From assembly GCA_947458745.1 (NCBI GenBank), contig CANGYQ010000013.1, forward strand, positions 62,001 to 126,000: a stretch of DNA of 64,000 nt, given 5' to 3'. Every line of letters starts with the position of its first letter. Position 1 is the first letter of the stretch. Shown in pieces: positions 43,090-52,254 of this stretch. The stretch comes from Bryobacteraceae bacterium (GTDB lineage Bacteria; Acidobacteriota; Terriglobia; Bryobacterales; Bryobacteraceae). A program made the position numbers and the translations under genes. The notes below the pieces were generated by a model, which saw nothing but the letters and a program-made list of their open reading frames with translations, did no database searches and had not been told where the DNA came from.

Positions 43090-44544
43090 TCACTCGTAGA
43101 GCACCCAGGTATCCTTGCTGCCGCCGCCCTGCGAGGAGTTCACCACCAGCGAACCCTTCCGCAACGCCACGCGCGTCAAGCCCCCAGGCACAATCGTCAC
43201 CTTGTCGCCATACAAAATGTAGGGGCGCAGATCGACGTGGCGCGCCTCCACTTGACCATCAACAAAACACGGCCCGCGCGACAACATCAGCGTGGGCTGG
43301 GCAATGTAGTTGCGCGGATCAGCCTGAATGCGGCGGGCAAACTCCTCGCGTTCTTTTTCGGTGGAATGCGGCCCGATCAGCATGCCGTAACCGCCGGATT
43401 CACCCACCGCCTTCACCACCAGCTTGTCCAGGTTGGCCAGCACATGCTGGCGTGAGGCGTCGTCCGTCAGGATGTAAGTGTCGACGTTATCGAGAATCGG
43501 ATCTTCGCCCAGATAGTACTTGATGATCTTGGGCACGTAGGCGTAGAGCGCCTTGTCATCCGCCACCCCAGTGCCCAGCGCGTTGCACATGGTGACGTTG
43601 CCCGCGCGGTAGGCATTAAACAGACCCGGCACGCCCAGGATGGTGTCCTTGCGGAACGCCAGCGGATCAATAAAGTCGTCATCAATGCGCCGGTAGATGA
43701 CATCCACCTGCTTCAATCCGGCCGTGGTCCGCATCCAGACGTTGTTGTCGTGCACCACCAGATCCCGGCCTTCCACCAGCTCAATGCCCATCTGGCGGGC
43801 GAGATAGGTGTGTTCAAAGTAGGCCGAATTGTACACTCCGGGCGTCAGCAGCACGATCGTCGGGTCATGCTTGCCATAAGGCGCCAGCGTGCGGAGCGTC
43901 GCCAGCAACGCCGAAGGATAATCCTCAATCGGCTTGACGCCGCACTGCTGGAACAACTGCGGAAACACCTTCTTCATCACCTGCCGCGAGGTCAGCATGT
44001 AGCTGACGCCGGACGGCACGCGGAGGTTGTCTTCCAGCACCAGAAACCGACCATCAGGGTGACGGATCAGGTCCGTGCCGGTGACGGTGATGTAGAGATC
44101 CTTGGGCAGCCGCAGGCCCTTCATCTGCCGCCGGAAGTGCTTGCAAGAATAGACCATGTCGCGCGGCACGATGCCGGCGTCCAGGATCCGCCCCTCGTTG
44201 TATATGTCTTTGAGGAACAGGTTCAGCGCAATAATGCGTTGCTCAAGGCCCCGTTCGATCAGCGTCCATTCCTTGTTGGTGATGATCCGGGGCAGCAGGT
44301 CGTGCGGGAAGATCCGTTCGGTGCCTTCTTCGCGACCATAGACCGTAAACGTGATGCCCTGGTGGAGGAAGCTCAAGTCCGCCGCCTGCTTGCGCCGCCG
44401 GATCTCATCCGCCGGCAGTTGCTGCATCAATTCATAGAGCGCCTGGTAGTGTGGACGCGGTGTACCGTCGGGCGAAAACATCTCGTCCCAAGCGACGTCC
44501 AATTGATAACTTCGAAATGGAGCTGGAAGTTCCGCCGGGCTCAT
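43090..44544 (-). CDS. Circularly permuted ATP-grasp type 2 protein
   Basis: 484 residues from ATG 44544; a longer frame to 44622 overlaps the BACON gene and is not needed. Motifs: W-D-E-M-F near residue 20, [13 protein letters not shown] near 110, [15 protein letters not shown] near 170 (ATP/Mg site), [11 protein letters not shown] near 390 and a C-terminal V-L-Y-E. This fits the DUF407/404-type ligases. Their predicted task is to form a peptide or amide bond. It leads the trio ATP-grasp, alpha-E, transglutaminase. The short C-terminus ends in a Ser/Gly-rich patch. Confidence 0.94.
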   Translation of the reverse strand: MSPAELPAPFRSYQLDVAWDEMFSPDGTPRPHYQALYELMQQLPADEIRRRKQAADLSFLHQGITFTVYGREEGTERIFPHDLLPRIITNKEWTLIERGLEQRIIALNLFLKDIYNEGRILDAGIVPRDMVYSCKHFRRQMKGLRLPKDLYITVTGTDLIRHPDGRFLVLEDNLRVPSGVSYMLTSRQVMKKVFPQLFQQCGVKPIEDYPSALLATLRTLAPYGKHDPTIVLLTPGVYNSAYFEHTYLARQMGIELVEGRDLVVHDNNVWMRTTAGLKQVDVIYRRIDDDFIDPLAFRKDTILGVPGLFNAYRAGNVTMCNALGTGVADDKALYAYVPKIIKYYLGEDPILDNVDTYILTDDASRQHVLANLDKLVVKAVGESGGYGMLIGPHSTEKEREEFARRIQADPRNYIAQPTLMLSRGPCFVDGQVEARHVDLRPYILYGDKVTIVPGGLTRVALRKGSLVVNSSQGGGSKDTWVLYE

Positions 44545-44578
44545 GAGGAAACTAGAGAGTGTAGCGTACTTGCGGGCG

Positions 44579-46645
44579 TTACTCCACTTGGATGGTGATC
44601 CGCCGCTGGCTGCGGACCTCACCCACGATCAAGGTGAGTTCCACCGTGCCCGATGGCAGATCCGGCGGCAGCTTCGCATTCACCTGGAGCGCGCCGGAAA
44701 TCAGTTGCGGCGCGGCCCCGGCATAGGACACCTCGCACTGCTGGCTATTGGCCAGCACCTGTACTCTCGCCACGGTTCGGGGCAGCGGTTCCCCTTGAAC
44801 AATAAAGCCGTCGACACTGGACGGGTTGGTGACGCCACCGCCTGTGGCAAACATCGCCACCACCGACCCTGGCTTGGCCGGTTGGCCGATGCCGTTCACC
44901 GTATAGTCCTGGTTGAACACCGCACCCTGGCCTTCCGGCGTCAGGGCAAAGATCTCCGGATTGGCGGCAGTGACGCCCACGGAAACCGGATCGGACAACA
45001 CACCGTTGTACTCCAGCCGGACCTCCACCTGACGCTTGCCCGCGACGCTGTGGGGAACGACAAAGTTCACCTGCGGGCGGCTGCCGCCAATGGTCGCCGT
45101 CACCGGCGCGGCGATGTTGTCCACCAGCACCCGCACCCCCGCCAGCGACGTGGGATAGAACGTGGTGGCGGGCGTGATCTCCGGCACCGCCAGCTGCGCG
45201 GGGCCATACCCGGTGCCAAAGATGGTCATGATCTCGCCCGGGGAGATAGACCCGGTGAGGAAGCTGGCGGCATTGCGCAGATCGGCCGCCGTGAAGAGTG
45301 GACCCGGCCCCGCCTGCCGCACCGTAAAGGCCGGCCCCGGCACATTGGCAGCACCCACGCGACCAGTGAGATTCAGCGTTCCCGTCCGCGACGTCGTCAA
45401 GCCGTTCGGATCGACGGCATAGCGCAGCAGCGTGGGCGTCGCCTCCGTCACCCGCATCCAGGGAACACTGCTGGTGGCGGACCAGGCGCAGGAGGTCTCC
45501 ACTTGCACCGTCTCGGTGGCGGCATTGGACGGAAGGGTCGCGCTCAAGGGCGTCAACTTGAAGCCGCAGGTCGCTCCATCTTGCGTCACCACCAGATTCA
45601 CGTCGTTGACGCGCACCAGGCCGGACCGCCGGTCCGTGGTCGGGTTCGCAATCACGTTCGCGGGAAAGCTATTCGCGGTGGGCGTGCCGATCGTGATCCA
45701 GGGCGTAGTCGTGGTGGCCGTCCAGGGGCACGGCGCGGTGACGCCAACGCTGGTGGTGCCGCCCACGGCCGTGAAGTTGACCGGGGAGGGGTTCAGGGTC
45801 AGCGCACAAGGTTGCCCGGCCTGCGTCACCGTGAAGGGTGAATTCCAGTTCTCGATCCGTGACGACCGCTGCCCGAACCCGGCGTTCCGGGCGATCACCA
45901 CCTCGACAGTGCCGGCCCCGGTGCCGGTGGTGGCAGAGGTGAAACTGATCCAATCGACGGTGGACCGCACCTGCCAGACGCAACTGGTCGAGATCGGCAG
46001 CCTGTACGTACCGCCCTCCGCCGGAACGATACCCGGAATGCCCAAACCATACGTGTAGTTGCAACTGCCCGCGGCCTGATTCACCGTGTGCGATCTGTTC
46101 ACCACCAGGATCGAGGAGGTCCGGGCGGCGGGGGTCAGATTCTGTTCGGCGGTGTAGCCCGAGGTGCCGTCACCGGTTCCGGAGCCGCCCAGGGAAATAC
46201 TCAGCCAGCTATCCTGCGGCACGGCTGTCCAGGCGCAGCGGTTGGCGTTGGCATTGATCAGGAAGGATGATGGCGTGCGCGCGGAAGGCAGCGAAGCGGA
46301 GGCGGGCGTCAGGGTAAATGCGCAGTCTGCGGTCTGGGTGACGGCGATGGTCTTGTCGCCCACCGTCCACTGGCCCACGCGAGGCGCGACGCCGGGATTG
46401 CCAGTGACGCTAAAGGAAATGTTGCGGCTGCCGGTTCCGGCGGCGTTGACGATGCTGATCCAGTCCGCTTGCGAAGTAGCCGCAGTAGTGCACCCGGCCT
46501 GCGTGGTGACGCTCAAGCTGAGGGGCGCAACCACGGACGTTCCGCCAGCAGCAACAGAATACGCAGATTGCGTTACCGAATACGTGCACTGCGCGTCTAT
46601 CGAGGTGCCGGCCAACGCGCAGAGGATGAAGATGAGAATACGCAT
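44579..46645 (-). CDS. Secreted BACON-repeat protein with Solibacter-type C-terminal domain
   Basis: 688 residues from ATG 46645. Signal peptide ([18 protein letters not shown]), then four to five BACON-like units of about 90 residues, each with a C-x-W or C-A-W strand followed by W-I-S/W-L-S/W-I-T/W-M-R and a V-T-Q or V-R-Q end (for example S-W-L-S-I-S, D-W-I-S-F-T, P-W-I-T-I-G). The last 230 residues start [11 protein letters not shown] and read I-F-G-T-G-Y-G-P; they match what I know as the Candidatus Solibacter C-terminal domain (TIGR03437). Such proteins are thought to act outside the cell, possibly in adhesion or glycan binding. Divergent from the S41 gene, 48 bp apart. Confidence 0.9.
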   Translation of the reverse strand: MRILIFILCALAGTSIDAQCTYSVTQSAYSVAAGGTSVVAPLSLSVTTQAGCTTAATSQADWISIVNAAGTGSRNISFSVTGNPGVAPRVGQWTVGDKTIAVTQTADCAFTLTPASASLPSARTPSSFLINANANRCAWTAVPQDSWLSISLGGSGTGDGTSGYTAEQNLTPAARTSSILVVNRSHTVNQAAGSCNYTYGLGIPGIVPAEGGTYRLPISTSCVWQVRSTVDWISFTSATTGTGAGTVEVVIARNAGFGQRSSRIENWNSPFTVTQAGQPCALTLNPSPVNFTAVGGTTSVGVTAPCPWTATTTTPWITIGTPTANSFPANVIANPTTDRRSGLVRVNDVNLVVTQDGATCGFKLTPLSATLPSNAATETVQVETSCAWSATSSVPWMRVTEATPTLLRYAVDPNGLTTSRTGTLNLTGRVGAANVPGPAFTVRQAGPGPLFTAADLRNAASFLTGSISPGEIMTIFGTGYGPAQLAVPEITPATTFYPTSLAGVRVLVDNIAAPVTATIGGSRPQVNFVVPHSVAGKRQVEVRLEYNGVLSDPVSVGVTAANPEIFALTPEGQGAVFNQDYTVNGIGQPAKPGSVVAMFATGGGVTNPSSVDGFIVQGEPLPRTVARVQVLANSQQCEVSYAGAAPQLISGALQVNAKLPPDLPSGTVELTLIVGEVRSQRRITIQVE

Positions 46646-46663
46646 TGTGTTCAGAATCACCCT

Positions 46664-46671
46664 GTTATACT
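46664..46671. promoter_or_regulatory. Overlapping divergent -10 elements
   Basis: GTTATACT carries TATACT reading right (toward the S41 gene, 46666-46671) and TATAAC reading left (toward the BACON gene, 46664-46669). The whole space between the two starts is only 48 bp, so the two promoters must overlap. -35 elements are not convincing on either side. Confidence 0.35.
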
Positions 46672-46693
46672 TGAGTCGGCGGGAGTATACCCA

Positions 46694-47935
46694 TTGAATC
46701 GCCGTTTCAACATTGCCTTAGTTTCATTCTCCACTGTCCTGGTAGGGGCGCTGCTGGTCGGGGCCGTCATGGGCCGCGGAGCGACGTCCGAGGACCCCTA
46801 TAAGCACATCGCGGTTTTCACCGAGGTGTTGTCGCGCATCAAGAGCGACTACGTCGAGGAGCCCGACCTGAAGGGCGTCACCATGGGTGCTGTCAACGGT
46901 CTGCTGGAGGCCGTGGACCCCTACGCCAGCTATCTGAGCGCGGACCAGTTTAAGCAGTACCAGAAGCAGAAGGACCAGAAGCGCGCCGACACCGGCCTGA
47001 TCCTGTCCAAGCGCTTCGGCTATATCGGTGTGGTGGATTCTATTCCCGGATCGCCGGCCGCCAAGGCGGGCTTGAACACAGGTGACATGATCGAATCGAT
47101 CAAGGGCGTGGCCACGCGCGACATGCCGTTGGCTTACGCCGAACTGCTTCTGAAGGGCGACGCCGGTTCCTCGGTGGACCTGACGGTGTTGCGGACCCGG
47201 AAGCCGGAGTCGCAGAAAGTCACCCTGACACGCGCCAATGTGAAGTTCCCGGCGGTGCAGTCGAAGCTGTTGCCGGATCAGACGGGCCATGTCGCGCTCC
47301 AATCGCTTGAACCCAGCAAGGTCAAGGAAGTCGCGTCGGCCATTGAGAGCCTGGAGAAGCAGGGCGCCAAGCGACTGGTGCTGGACGTCCGCAGCTGCGC
47401 CTATGGCGCGCCGGAAGATGGCCTGGCACTCGCCAATCTGTTTTTGGATAAAGGCCTGATGGGATACCTTCAGGGCCAGCGAGTGACCAAGCAGAATTTT
47501 GATGCCGCTCCGGCCAAGCAAGTCACCAAGCTGCCGGTGGTGGTGGTGACCAATCGCGGTACTGCGGCCGGCGCGGAAGTGGCCGCCGCCGCGTTGCTGG
47601 ATTTGAAGCGCGCCGAAGTGGTGGGTGAGCGCACCTACGGCGACGCCGCGATGCGCAAGGCAATTACGCTGGATGACGGGAGCGCTTTGATTTTGGCCGT
47701 GGCCAAGTATTATTCGCCTTCCGGCATTTCGATTCAGGACAAGGCCGTGACCCCCAGCGTAGTGATGGCCGATGCGCCGGAGCCGACCGATAGCGATGAT
47801 GACACCGCTGCTCCAGAGCCGGTCGAGACCAAACCTCGGACGGGTGAAGACCCGCTGCTGAAGAAAGCCATCGACGTCCTGATCAACGGCGTGCCCAAGA
47901 CGGCCGCCAAGTCAGCCGAACCACCCAAGAAATAG
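46694..47935 (+). CDS. S41 (CtpA/Prc)-family protein lacking the catalytic Ser and Lys
   Basis: 413 residues from TTG 46694, with GGGAG 7 bp upstream. N-terminal membrane anchor (residues 3-28), an S41 helical part with D-P-Y-A-S-Y-L-S, a PDZ domain (about 95-180: G-Y-I-G-V-V-D-S-I-P-G-S-P-A-A-K-A-G-L), and the S41 core. In active CtpA the nucleophile is in G-S-A-S-A-S-E and the Lys in T-F-G-K-G, 25 residues apart. Here the text is G-T-A-A-G-A-E and T-Y-G-D-A, giving Ala292 and Asp317 at the same spacing. The protein should bind but not cut peptides. The C-terminal tail is acidic, then Lys-rich. Followed by FmdB and VOC genes. Confidence 0.9.
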   Translation: MNRRFNIALVSFSTVLVGALLVGAVMGRGATSEDPYKHIAVFTEVLSRIKSDYVEEPDLKGVTMGAVNGLLEAVDPYASYLSADQFKQYQKQKDQKRADTGLILSKRFGYIGVVDSIPGSPAAKAGLNTGDMIESIKGVATRDMPLAYAELLLKGDAGSSVDLTVLRTRKPESQKVTLTRANVKFPAVQSKLLPDQTGHVALQSLEPSKVKEVASAIESLEKQGAKRLVLDVRSCAYGAPEDGLALANLFLDKGLMGYLQGQRVTKQNFDAAPAKQVTKLPVVVVTNRGTAAGAEVAAAALLDLKRAEVVGERTYGDAAMRKAITLDDGSALILAVAKYYSPSGISIQDKAVTPSVVMADAPEPTDSDDDTAAPEPVETKPRTGEDPLLKKAIDVLINGVPKTAAKSAEPPKK

Positions 47936-47957
47936 GACCCTTAATTCTCCGTTAGCT

Positions 47958-48296
47958 ATGCCTCTTTACGAATACAAGTGCCGGTTGTGTGGAAAGCATT
48001 TTGACAAGTTGCAGAAGTTTGCCGATGCTCCGTTGACCACGTGTGAACTGTGTGGACAACCGAACGCGGTGGACCGTCTGATCTCCACCCCAGCGTTTCA
48101 TCTGAAGGGTAGTGGCTGGTACAAGGACGGCTACTCCGGCGCGAACAAGGGCGGCACCGCCAGTACCGGTAGCGCTGAATCCAAGTCGTCGGGCGATTCG
48201 AGTTCGTCCTCTTCCGGCCCCTCCGACACCAAGGCCGCCAGCTCCACTTCTTCTGATTCCAAACCGGCCGCTCCGGCGGCATCGCCCGCCAAATGA
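47958..48296 (+). CDS. FmdB-family zinc ribbon protein
   Basis: 112 residues. The N-terminal zinc ribbon M-P-L-Y-E-Y-K-C-R-L-C-G with Cys8, Cys11, Cys29 and Cys32 is the FmdB signature (M-P-x-Y-E-Y-x-C). After residue 55 the sequence is a low-complexity Ser/Ala/Gly/Lys tail with no fold. FmdB proteins are small regulators or metal-carrying proteins of unclear role, often near respiratory genes. The stop overlaps the VOC gene's ATG as ATGA, 22 bp after the S41 gene. Confidence 0.92.
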   Translation: MPLYEYKCRLCGKHFDKLQKFADAPLTTCELCGQPNAVDRLISTPAFHLKGSGWYKDGYSGANKGGTASTGSAESKSSGDSSSSSSGPSDTKAASSTSSDSKPAAPAASPAK

Positions 48297-49150
48297 GAAT
48301 CGCCGCCGCTTTCCTGACGCTGGCCGCCGCGTCGGCGGCCGAGCTTCCGATTAAGGGCCTCCTCTATTCAGCCTTCCGCGTCACCGATACCAACCGGGCG
48401 CGGGAGTTTTACACCGGCGTCTTGGGCTTCTCGGAAGCTTTCAACGTGCAGGGTGCAACCTATTACAAGGTGAATGACGATCAGTATGCCGTCACATTGG
48501 AAGGCGGCCGGAAAGGGCAACCGGACCGGTTCTCACACTTGGCGCTGGAAGTCTCAAGCGTGGCTGAAACACGGAAGGCGCTGACCGAACGAGGGATCAC
48601 CTCCACCGAGACCCGCACCGCGCCCGATGGCACCTGGTTCACCTCCATCACTGACCCTGATGGTCACCGGATTGATTTTGTCGAAGTGGTCGCAACGTCA
48701 ACCATGGCGGGCCGCCGGACCTGGGCGGTCTCGAAAAGCCGTCTGTCCAGCCGCCTGTCGCACACCGGAATCACGGTCGCGGATGAGGCCAAAGCGTTGG
48801 CATTTTATCGCGATAAGCTGGGCTTCACGGAGTTTTGGCGTGGAGGCCCCAACGACGCCACCATCAGTTGGATCAACCTGCGGATGCCCGGTGCGCGCGG
48901 TGACTACGTCGAGCTGATGTTGACGCGCGGTCAGAAGCCGACGGCCGATCAATTGGGCAGCATGCAGCATATCTGCCTGGAGACCCCCGACATCCAGGAG
49001 ACCTGGCGTCGACTGAAGATCCGCGGCGTGGCCGACACAGAACGGTTCCGCCCCCGGATTGGCCGCAACAAACGCTGGCTTTCCAATCTCTATGACCCCG
49101 ACGGCACGCGCGTCGAGTTTATGGAGCCGAATGTGGCGCCAACCAAGTAG
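48293..49150 (+). CDS. Exported VOC (glyoxalase/bleomycin-resistance-like) protein, two domains
   Basis: 285 residues with a signal peptide (M-R-I-A-A-A-F-L-T-L-A-A-A-S-A-A-E). Two VOC modules: first with R-V-T-D-T-N-R-A-R-E-F-Y-T-G-V-L-G-F and the acid in H-R-I-D-F-V-E; second with H-T-G-I-T-V-A-D-E-A-K-A-L-A-F-Y-R-D-K-L-G-F, the ligand pair H-I-C-L-E and R-V-E-F-M-E. The His and Glu of the second half could bind a metal. In the first module the N-terminal His is missing (S-A-F-R-V). Export is unusual for the family. Coupled to FmdB by ATGA. Confidence 0.88.
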   Translation: MRIAAAFLTLAAASAAELPIKGLLYSAFRVTDTNRAREFYTGVLGFSEAFNVQGATYYKVNDDQYAVTLEGGRKGQPDRFSHLALEVSSVAETRKALTERGITSTETRTAPDGTWFTSITDPDGHRIDFVEVVATSTMAGRRTWAVSKSRLSSRLSHTGITVADEAKALAFYRDKLGFTEFWRGGPNDATISWINLRMPGARGDYVELMLTRGQKPTADQLGSMQHICLETPDIQETWRRLKIRGVADTERFRPRIGRNKRWLSNLYDPDGTRVEFMEPNVAPTK

Positions 49151-49236
49151 CGCTTTCTGCGTCTGCTTCGATAGACCCTGGTAAACTCCGGAAATCAAGC
49201 CATGCTCACGCGCGGCACGAACCAAGGAGAGTCCGA

Positions 49237-50724
49237 TTGCCTGAGTCCACCCGCCTCACCCGTCGCCAAGCCGTTCAGTTAGCGACCGCCGCTGCCCTGC
49301 CCCAAGCCACCAGCGCCGCGGCACCGGAGCTTTGCCTGATGACGGCCACCGAACTGGCGGCGCGGCTGAAGAAGAAGCAAGTCTCCGCGCGGGAAGTATT
49401 GAAGGCGCATCTGGACCAGATTGCGCGCGTGAACCCCAAGGTGAACGCCATCGTGACGCTATCGCCCGAGATCGCTGAGGCGGCCGCGAAGAAAGCCGAT
49501 GAGGTGGCAGCAAAGGGACGCTTCCTTGGGCCCTTGCATGGCATCCCAGTAGCCCACAAGGATCTGGTCGAGACCAAGGGCATCCGCACCACCTTTGGCT
49601 CGCCGATCTTCAAGGACAATGTGCCCACAGCCAATGCCTTGATCGTGGACCGCATCCAGCAGGCCGGCGCGGTGACGCTGGGTAAGACCAACACGCCCGA
49701 GTTTGGCGCGGGCTCCCAGACCTTCAACCCGGTCTTTGGAGCCACCAAGAACCCCTGGGATCTGACGAAGACCTGCGGCGGTTCCAGCGGCGGCGCGGCG
49801 GTGGCGTTGGCCTGTGGCATGGTTCCAATTGCGGACGGCAGTGACATGGGCGGCAGCCTGCGCAACCCCGCCAGCTTCTGCTCCGTCGTCGGCTTCCGCG
49901 TGTCGCCGGGACGGGTACCGATCAACACCACCTTCAGCCCGCTCAGCATCTCCGGACCCATGGCGCGCAATGTCCCGGACCTCGCTCTGTTTCTGTCCGT
50001 GCTCGCCGGACCCAATCCGGCCTCGCCGATGTCGATCCATGAGCCTGGATCGCGCTTTGCCCAACCGCTCGGCCGTTCGATGAAAGGCGTCCGCATCGCC
50101 TGGTGCCCCAACTTCGCGCAACTGGCCTTTGACCGGCGCGTGCGAGAAGTCTTCGCCAGCCACCGGAAGACATTTGAAGCGATGGGTTGCCGCGTTGATG
50201 AGGCTGAGCCCGACATGTCGAACGCGGATGAGATGTTCAAGGTCTTCCGCGCTCTGGGCTACGTCGAGAATCATGGCGAAAAGTATCTCCGTCACAAGAA
50301 CCTGATGAAGGCCACCGTGATCGAAGAAGTGGAGCGCGGCCAGAAGCTGACTGGCCCGCAGATCGCCACGGCGGAGACGCAACGGTCGCAACTATTCGCC
50401 CGCGTGGCCAAGTTCATGGAGACCTACGAATTCATGATCCTGCCCGTGGTCCAGGTGCCGCCGTTTGACGTCAACCAGGAGTATGTCTCGGAGATTGAAG
50501 GCCAGAAGATGGCCACCTACATCGACTGGATGCAGTCCTGCTACTTCATCACGATGACGGCTCTGCCCGCCCTCTCGATTCCGGGTGGCTTCACGTCGGA
50601 TGGCCTGCCGGTGGGCCTGCAGATCGTGGGCCGCCACCAGGATGACTTCGGCGTGCTGCAACTGGCCCATGCCTTTGAGCAGGCGCGGCCAGCGATCAAG
50701 AAGTGGCCGGAGATCGCGCTGTAA
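49237..50724 (+). CDS. Exported amidase (amidase signature family)
   Basis: 495 residues from TTG 49237, with AGGAGA 6 bp upstream. N-terminus T-R-R-Q-A-V-Q-L-A-T-A-A-A is Tat-like. The Ser-Ser-Lys triad is intact: Lys in P-V-A-H-K-D-L-V, cis-Ser and Ser in T-C-G-G-S-S-G-G-A-A and G-S-D-M-G-G-S-L-R-N-P. The family hydrolyses amides from small aromatics to peptides; periplasmic members may free ammonia from peptide amides. Preceded by an 86-bp gap, followed by a hairpin that could end transcription. Confidence 0.93.
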   Translation: MPESTRLTRRQAVQLATAAALPQATSAAAPELCLMTATELAARLKKKQVSAREVLKAHLDQIARVNPKVNAIVTLSPEIAEAAAKKADEVAAKGRFLGPLHGIPVAHKDLVETKGIRTTFGSPIFKDNVPTANALIVDRIQQAGAVTLGKTNTPEFGAGSQTFNPVFGATKNPWDLTKTCGGSSGGAAVALACGMVPIADGSDMGGSLRNPASFCSVVGFRVSPGRVPINTTFSPLSISGPMARNVPDLALFLSVLAGPNPASPMSIHEPGSRFAQPLGRSMKGVRIAWCPNFAQLAFDRRVREVFASHRKTFEAMGCRVDEAEPDMSNADEMFKVFRALGYVENHGEKYLRHKNLMKATVIEEVERGQKLTGPQIATAETQRSQLFARVAKFMETYEFMILPVVQVPPFDVNQEYVSEIEGQKMATYIDWMQSCYFITMTALPALSIPGGFTSDGLPVGLQIVGRHQDDFGVLQLAHAFEQARPAIKKWPEIAL

Positions 50725-50760
50725 CCCAGCGGACGGCGGTTGGCTCATTTGCCCCGCCGC

Positions 50761-50780
50761 GCTGCGCCAGATGGCGCAGC
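50761..50780 (+). terminator. Stem-loop after the amidase gene
   Basis: GCTGCGCCA and its complement TGGCGCAGC meet with two bases between them (effectively an 8-bp GC stem with a four-base loop). It lies 36 bp after the amidase stop. There is no T tract, so it may be a Rho-dependent or mRNA-stabilising structure. Confidence 0.45.
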
Positions 50781-50878
50781 AACCACCATCGGAGATTGTG
50801 CGTGGATCCGCGAACCCTGTACTTTCATTCATTTGGCCGCCCCGGAATTGGCCCATCAAGTGCAATAGCTCTAGGTAG

Positions 50879-50923
50879 CTGGCATAGATGCCAGTGAAGG
50901 AAAGCGGGTGGGTTTCCACCCGC
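50879..50923 (+). promoter_or_regulatory. Two tandem leader hairpins ahead of the baeRF3-like gene
   Basis: CTGGCAT-AG-ATGCCAG (50879-50894) is followed by GCGGGTGG-GTTT-CCACCCGC (50904-50923), a perfect 8-bp stem. The second hairpin ends 0-1 bp before the GAGG ribosome site (50924-50927) of the gene starting at 50936. Transcription could start from TTGTGC/TACTTT at 50796-50825 (18-bp spacer). The structure could block or present the ribosome site. Confidence 0.5.
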
Positions 50924-50935
50924 GAGGATTGCACG

Positions 50936-52141
50936 ATGAGACCTCATCTTTCGCTTGAAGCAACTCCGCAGGTCGCGGACGCCGAGTGGGCTCGCCCCAC
51001 CCTCAGCGATGTTGCGAGCTTGTCCGCCGTTGAAGGGCTCTGCCTGAGCCTTTACCTGCCGGGCCACCAGCCAGGTGGCCAGACCCGTAACAGCATCGCC
51101 CGGCTACGGGTCCAACTGACGGCGGCGGAAACTGAACTGGCCGCCGGCGGCATGTTGGCCACCGACATTGACGCTCTGCTGTCGCCGCTCCACCAGATGG
51201 AGAAAGACGAGGAGCTATTGAGGGGCCATCGCGATGCTCTGATCATCTTCCGTTCCATTGGCAGCATGCGGCTCTACCGCTTAGCGGGTTTGGAACTGGA
51301 CCAGCTGTTTCTGGGCCGGCACTTCCACCTAGCGCCCCTGCTGTGGCAGTTGATGGCCACACCCGATTTCTATCTTCTGCAACTCAGCCGGAAACGGGCG
51401 CAGATGCTTAAGGTCGACCAGGAGGGCAGCCACGAGATGGTGCTGCCCCCGGAGATCGTCAGCGACTATGAGCAGTTCAAGAATTTCGACCAACCGGACC
51501 ATACTCTGCGCGCCAGGTCGGGTGCCAGTGGCGGACAGGGTTCACGGTCACCCGTAGCGTTCGGTACGGGTTCCGAACGGGAGTCGGAGTCGGGACACTT
51601 CCATGACTTCTGCCGGGCCATCGATCGCGGCCTCCATGCGCTCCTAGCCAAGCATCCGCTCCCGCTGGTGATCGCGGGAACCAAGCCGGAAACCGCGGCA
51701 TTCCAGGCCGCCAGCACCTACTCACGCGTCGTGGCAGCCAGCATTGGGGGAAGCCCGGAAGGGGGCACACCGGTGGCGGAGATGGTCCGGCAGGGGCGCG
51801 AGCTCGTGCGGCAATGGATCAGCCCGGAGCGGCAGCACATGCTGGAGCTGTATCGGGAGCTTGCCGGCAGTTCCAAGGCGCTGGAAGAGTTGCACGCCAT
51901 CGTTCGCGCGGCCGCGCAAGGCCGCGTGGAGTATCTGGCGTTCAGCAGCGGCGCGCAAGCCTCCGGCAACTACGACCTGCTGACGGAGCGGCCGGTGACC
52001 AGCGGCGAGTTTGTCACCCGCCACGTCGACCTGGTGAATGCTGCGATCGCCGACACGCTGCGGCATCGTGGCAAGGTGATGCCCATGCCGGAAGGTGCGA
52101 TGCCGGACAGTGCGTCCGTGTTGGCGATCCTGCGGTACTGA
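50936..52141 (+). CDS. baeRF3-like (archaeo-eukaryotic release-factor-related) protein
   Basis: 401 residues from ATG 50936 with GAGG 8-9 bp upstream; an in-frame ATG at 50888 lies before the leader hairpin and is less likely. The features recall bacterial eRF1-like family 3: L-C-L-S-L-Y-L-P-G-H-Q-P-G-G-Q-T-R early, the R-D-A-L-I-I-F-R-S strand, F-Y-L-L-Q-L-S-R-K-R-A, and P-L-V-I-A-G-T-K-P-E in the middle, then Y-L-A-F-S-S-G near the end. The family has an eRF1 domain-2-like fold without the G-G-Q loop and may act on stalled ribosomes. No domain hit was run; the match is by eye. Confidence 0.7.
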   Translation: MRPHLSLEATPQVADAEWARPTLSDVASLSAVEGLCLSLYLPGHQPGGQTRNSIARLRVQLTAAETELAAGGMLATDIDALLSPLHQMEKDEELLRGHRDALIIFRSIGSMRLYRLAGLELDQLFLGRHFHLAPLLWQLMATPDFYLLQLSRKRAQMLKVDQEGSHEMVLPPEIVSDYEQFKNFDQPDHTLRARSGASGGQGSRSPVAFGTGSERESESGHFHDFCRAIDRGLHALLAKHPLPLVIAGTKPETAAFQAASTYSRVVAASIGGSPEGGTPVAEMVRQGRELVRQWISPERQHMLELYRELAGSSKALEELHAIVRAAAQGRVEYLAFSSGAQASGNYDLLTERPVTSGEFVTRHVDLVNAAIADTLRHRGKVMPMPEGAMPDSASVLAILRY

Positions 52142-52242
52142 GTGCCGGCGGGAGTTGAACGGCACCGGCAGCCCGCCAGCCAAGCGCAAAGGTCATGTAC
52201 CGCGAACGCACGGGTGGCATTTCCAGTTGGCCACTGGAGTTC

Positions 52243-52248
52243 TACAAT
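52243..52248 (+). promoter_or_regulatory. -10 element directly upstream of the oxidoreductase start
   Basis: TACAAT ends 6 bp before ATG 52255 and no Shine-Dalgarno is present, so transcription would start at or beside the A of the start codon (leaderless mRNA). A good -35 is not seen. The rest of the 113-bp gap (52142-52254) holds no other feature. Confidence 0.4.
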
Positions 52249-52254
52249 CGATAC

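Noticed and set aside
44543..45841. 432-codon ORF on the plus strand
   Set aside because: Antisense to the BACON protein; Arg/His/Gly-rich with no domain, and no ribosome site.
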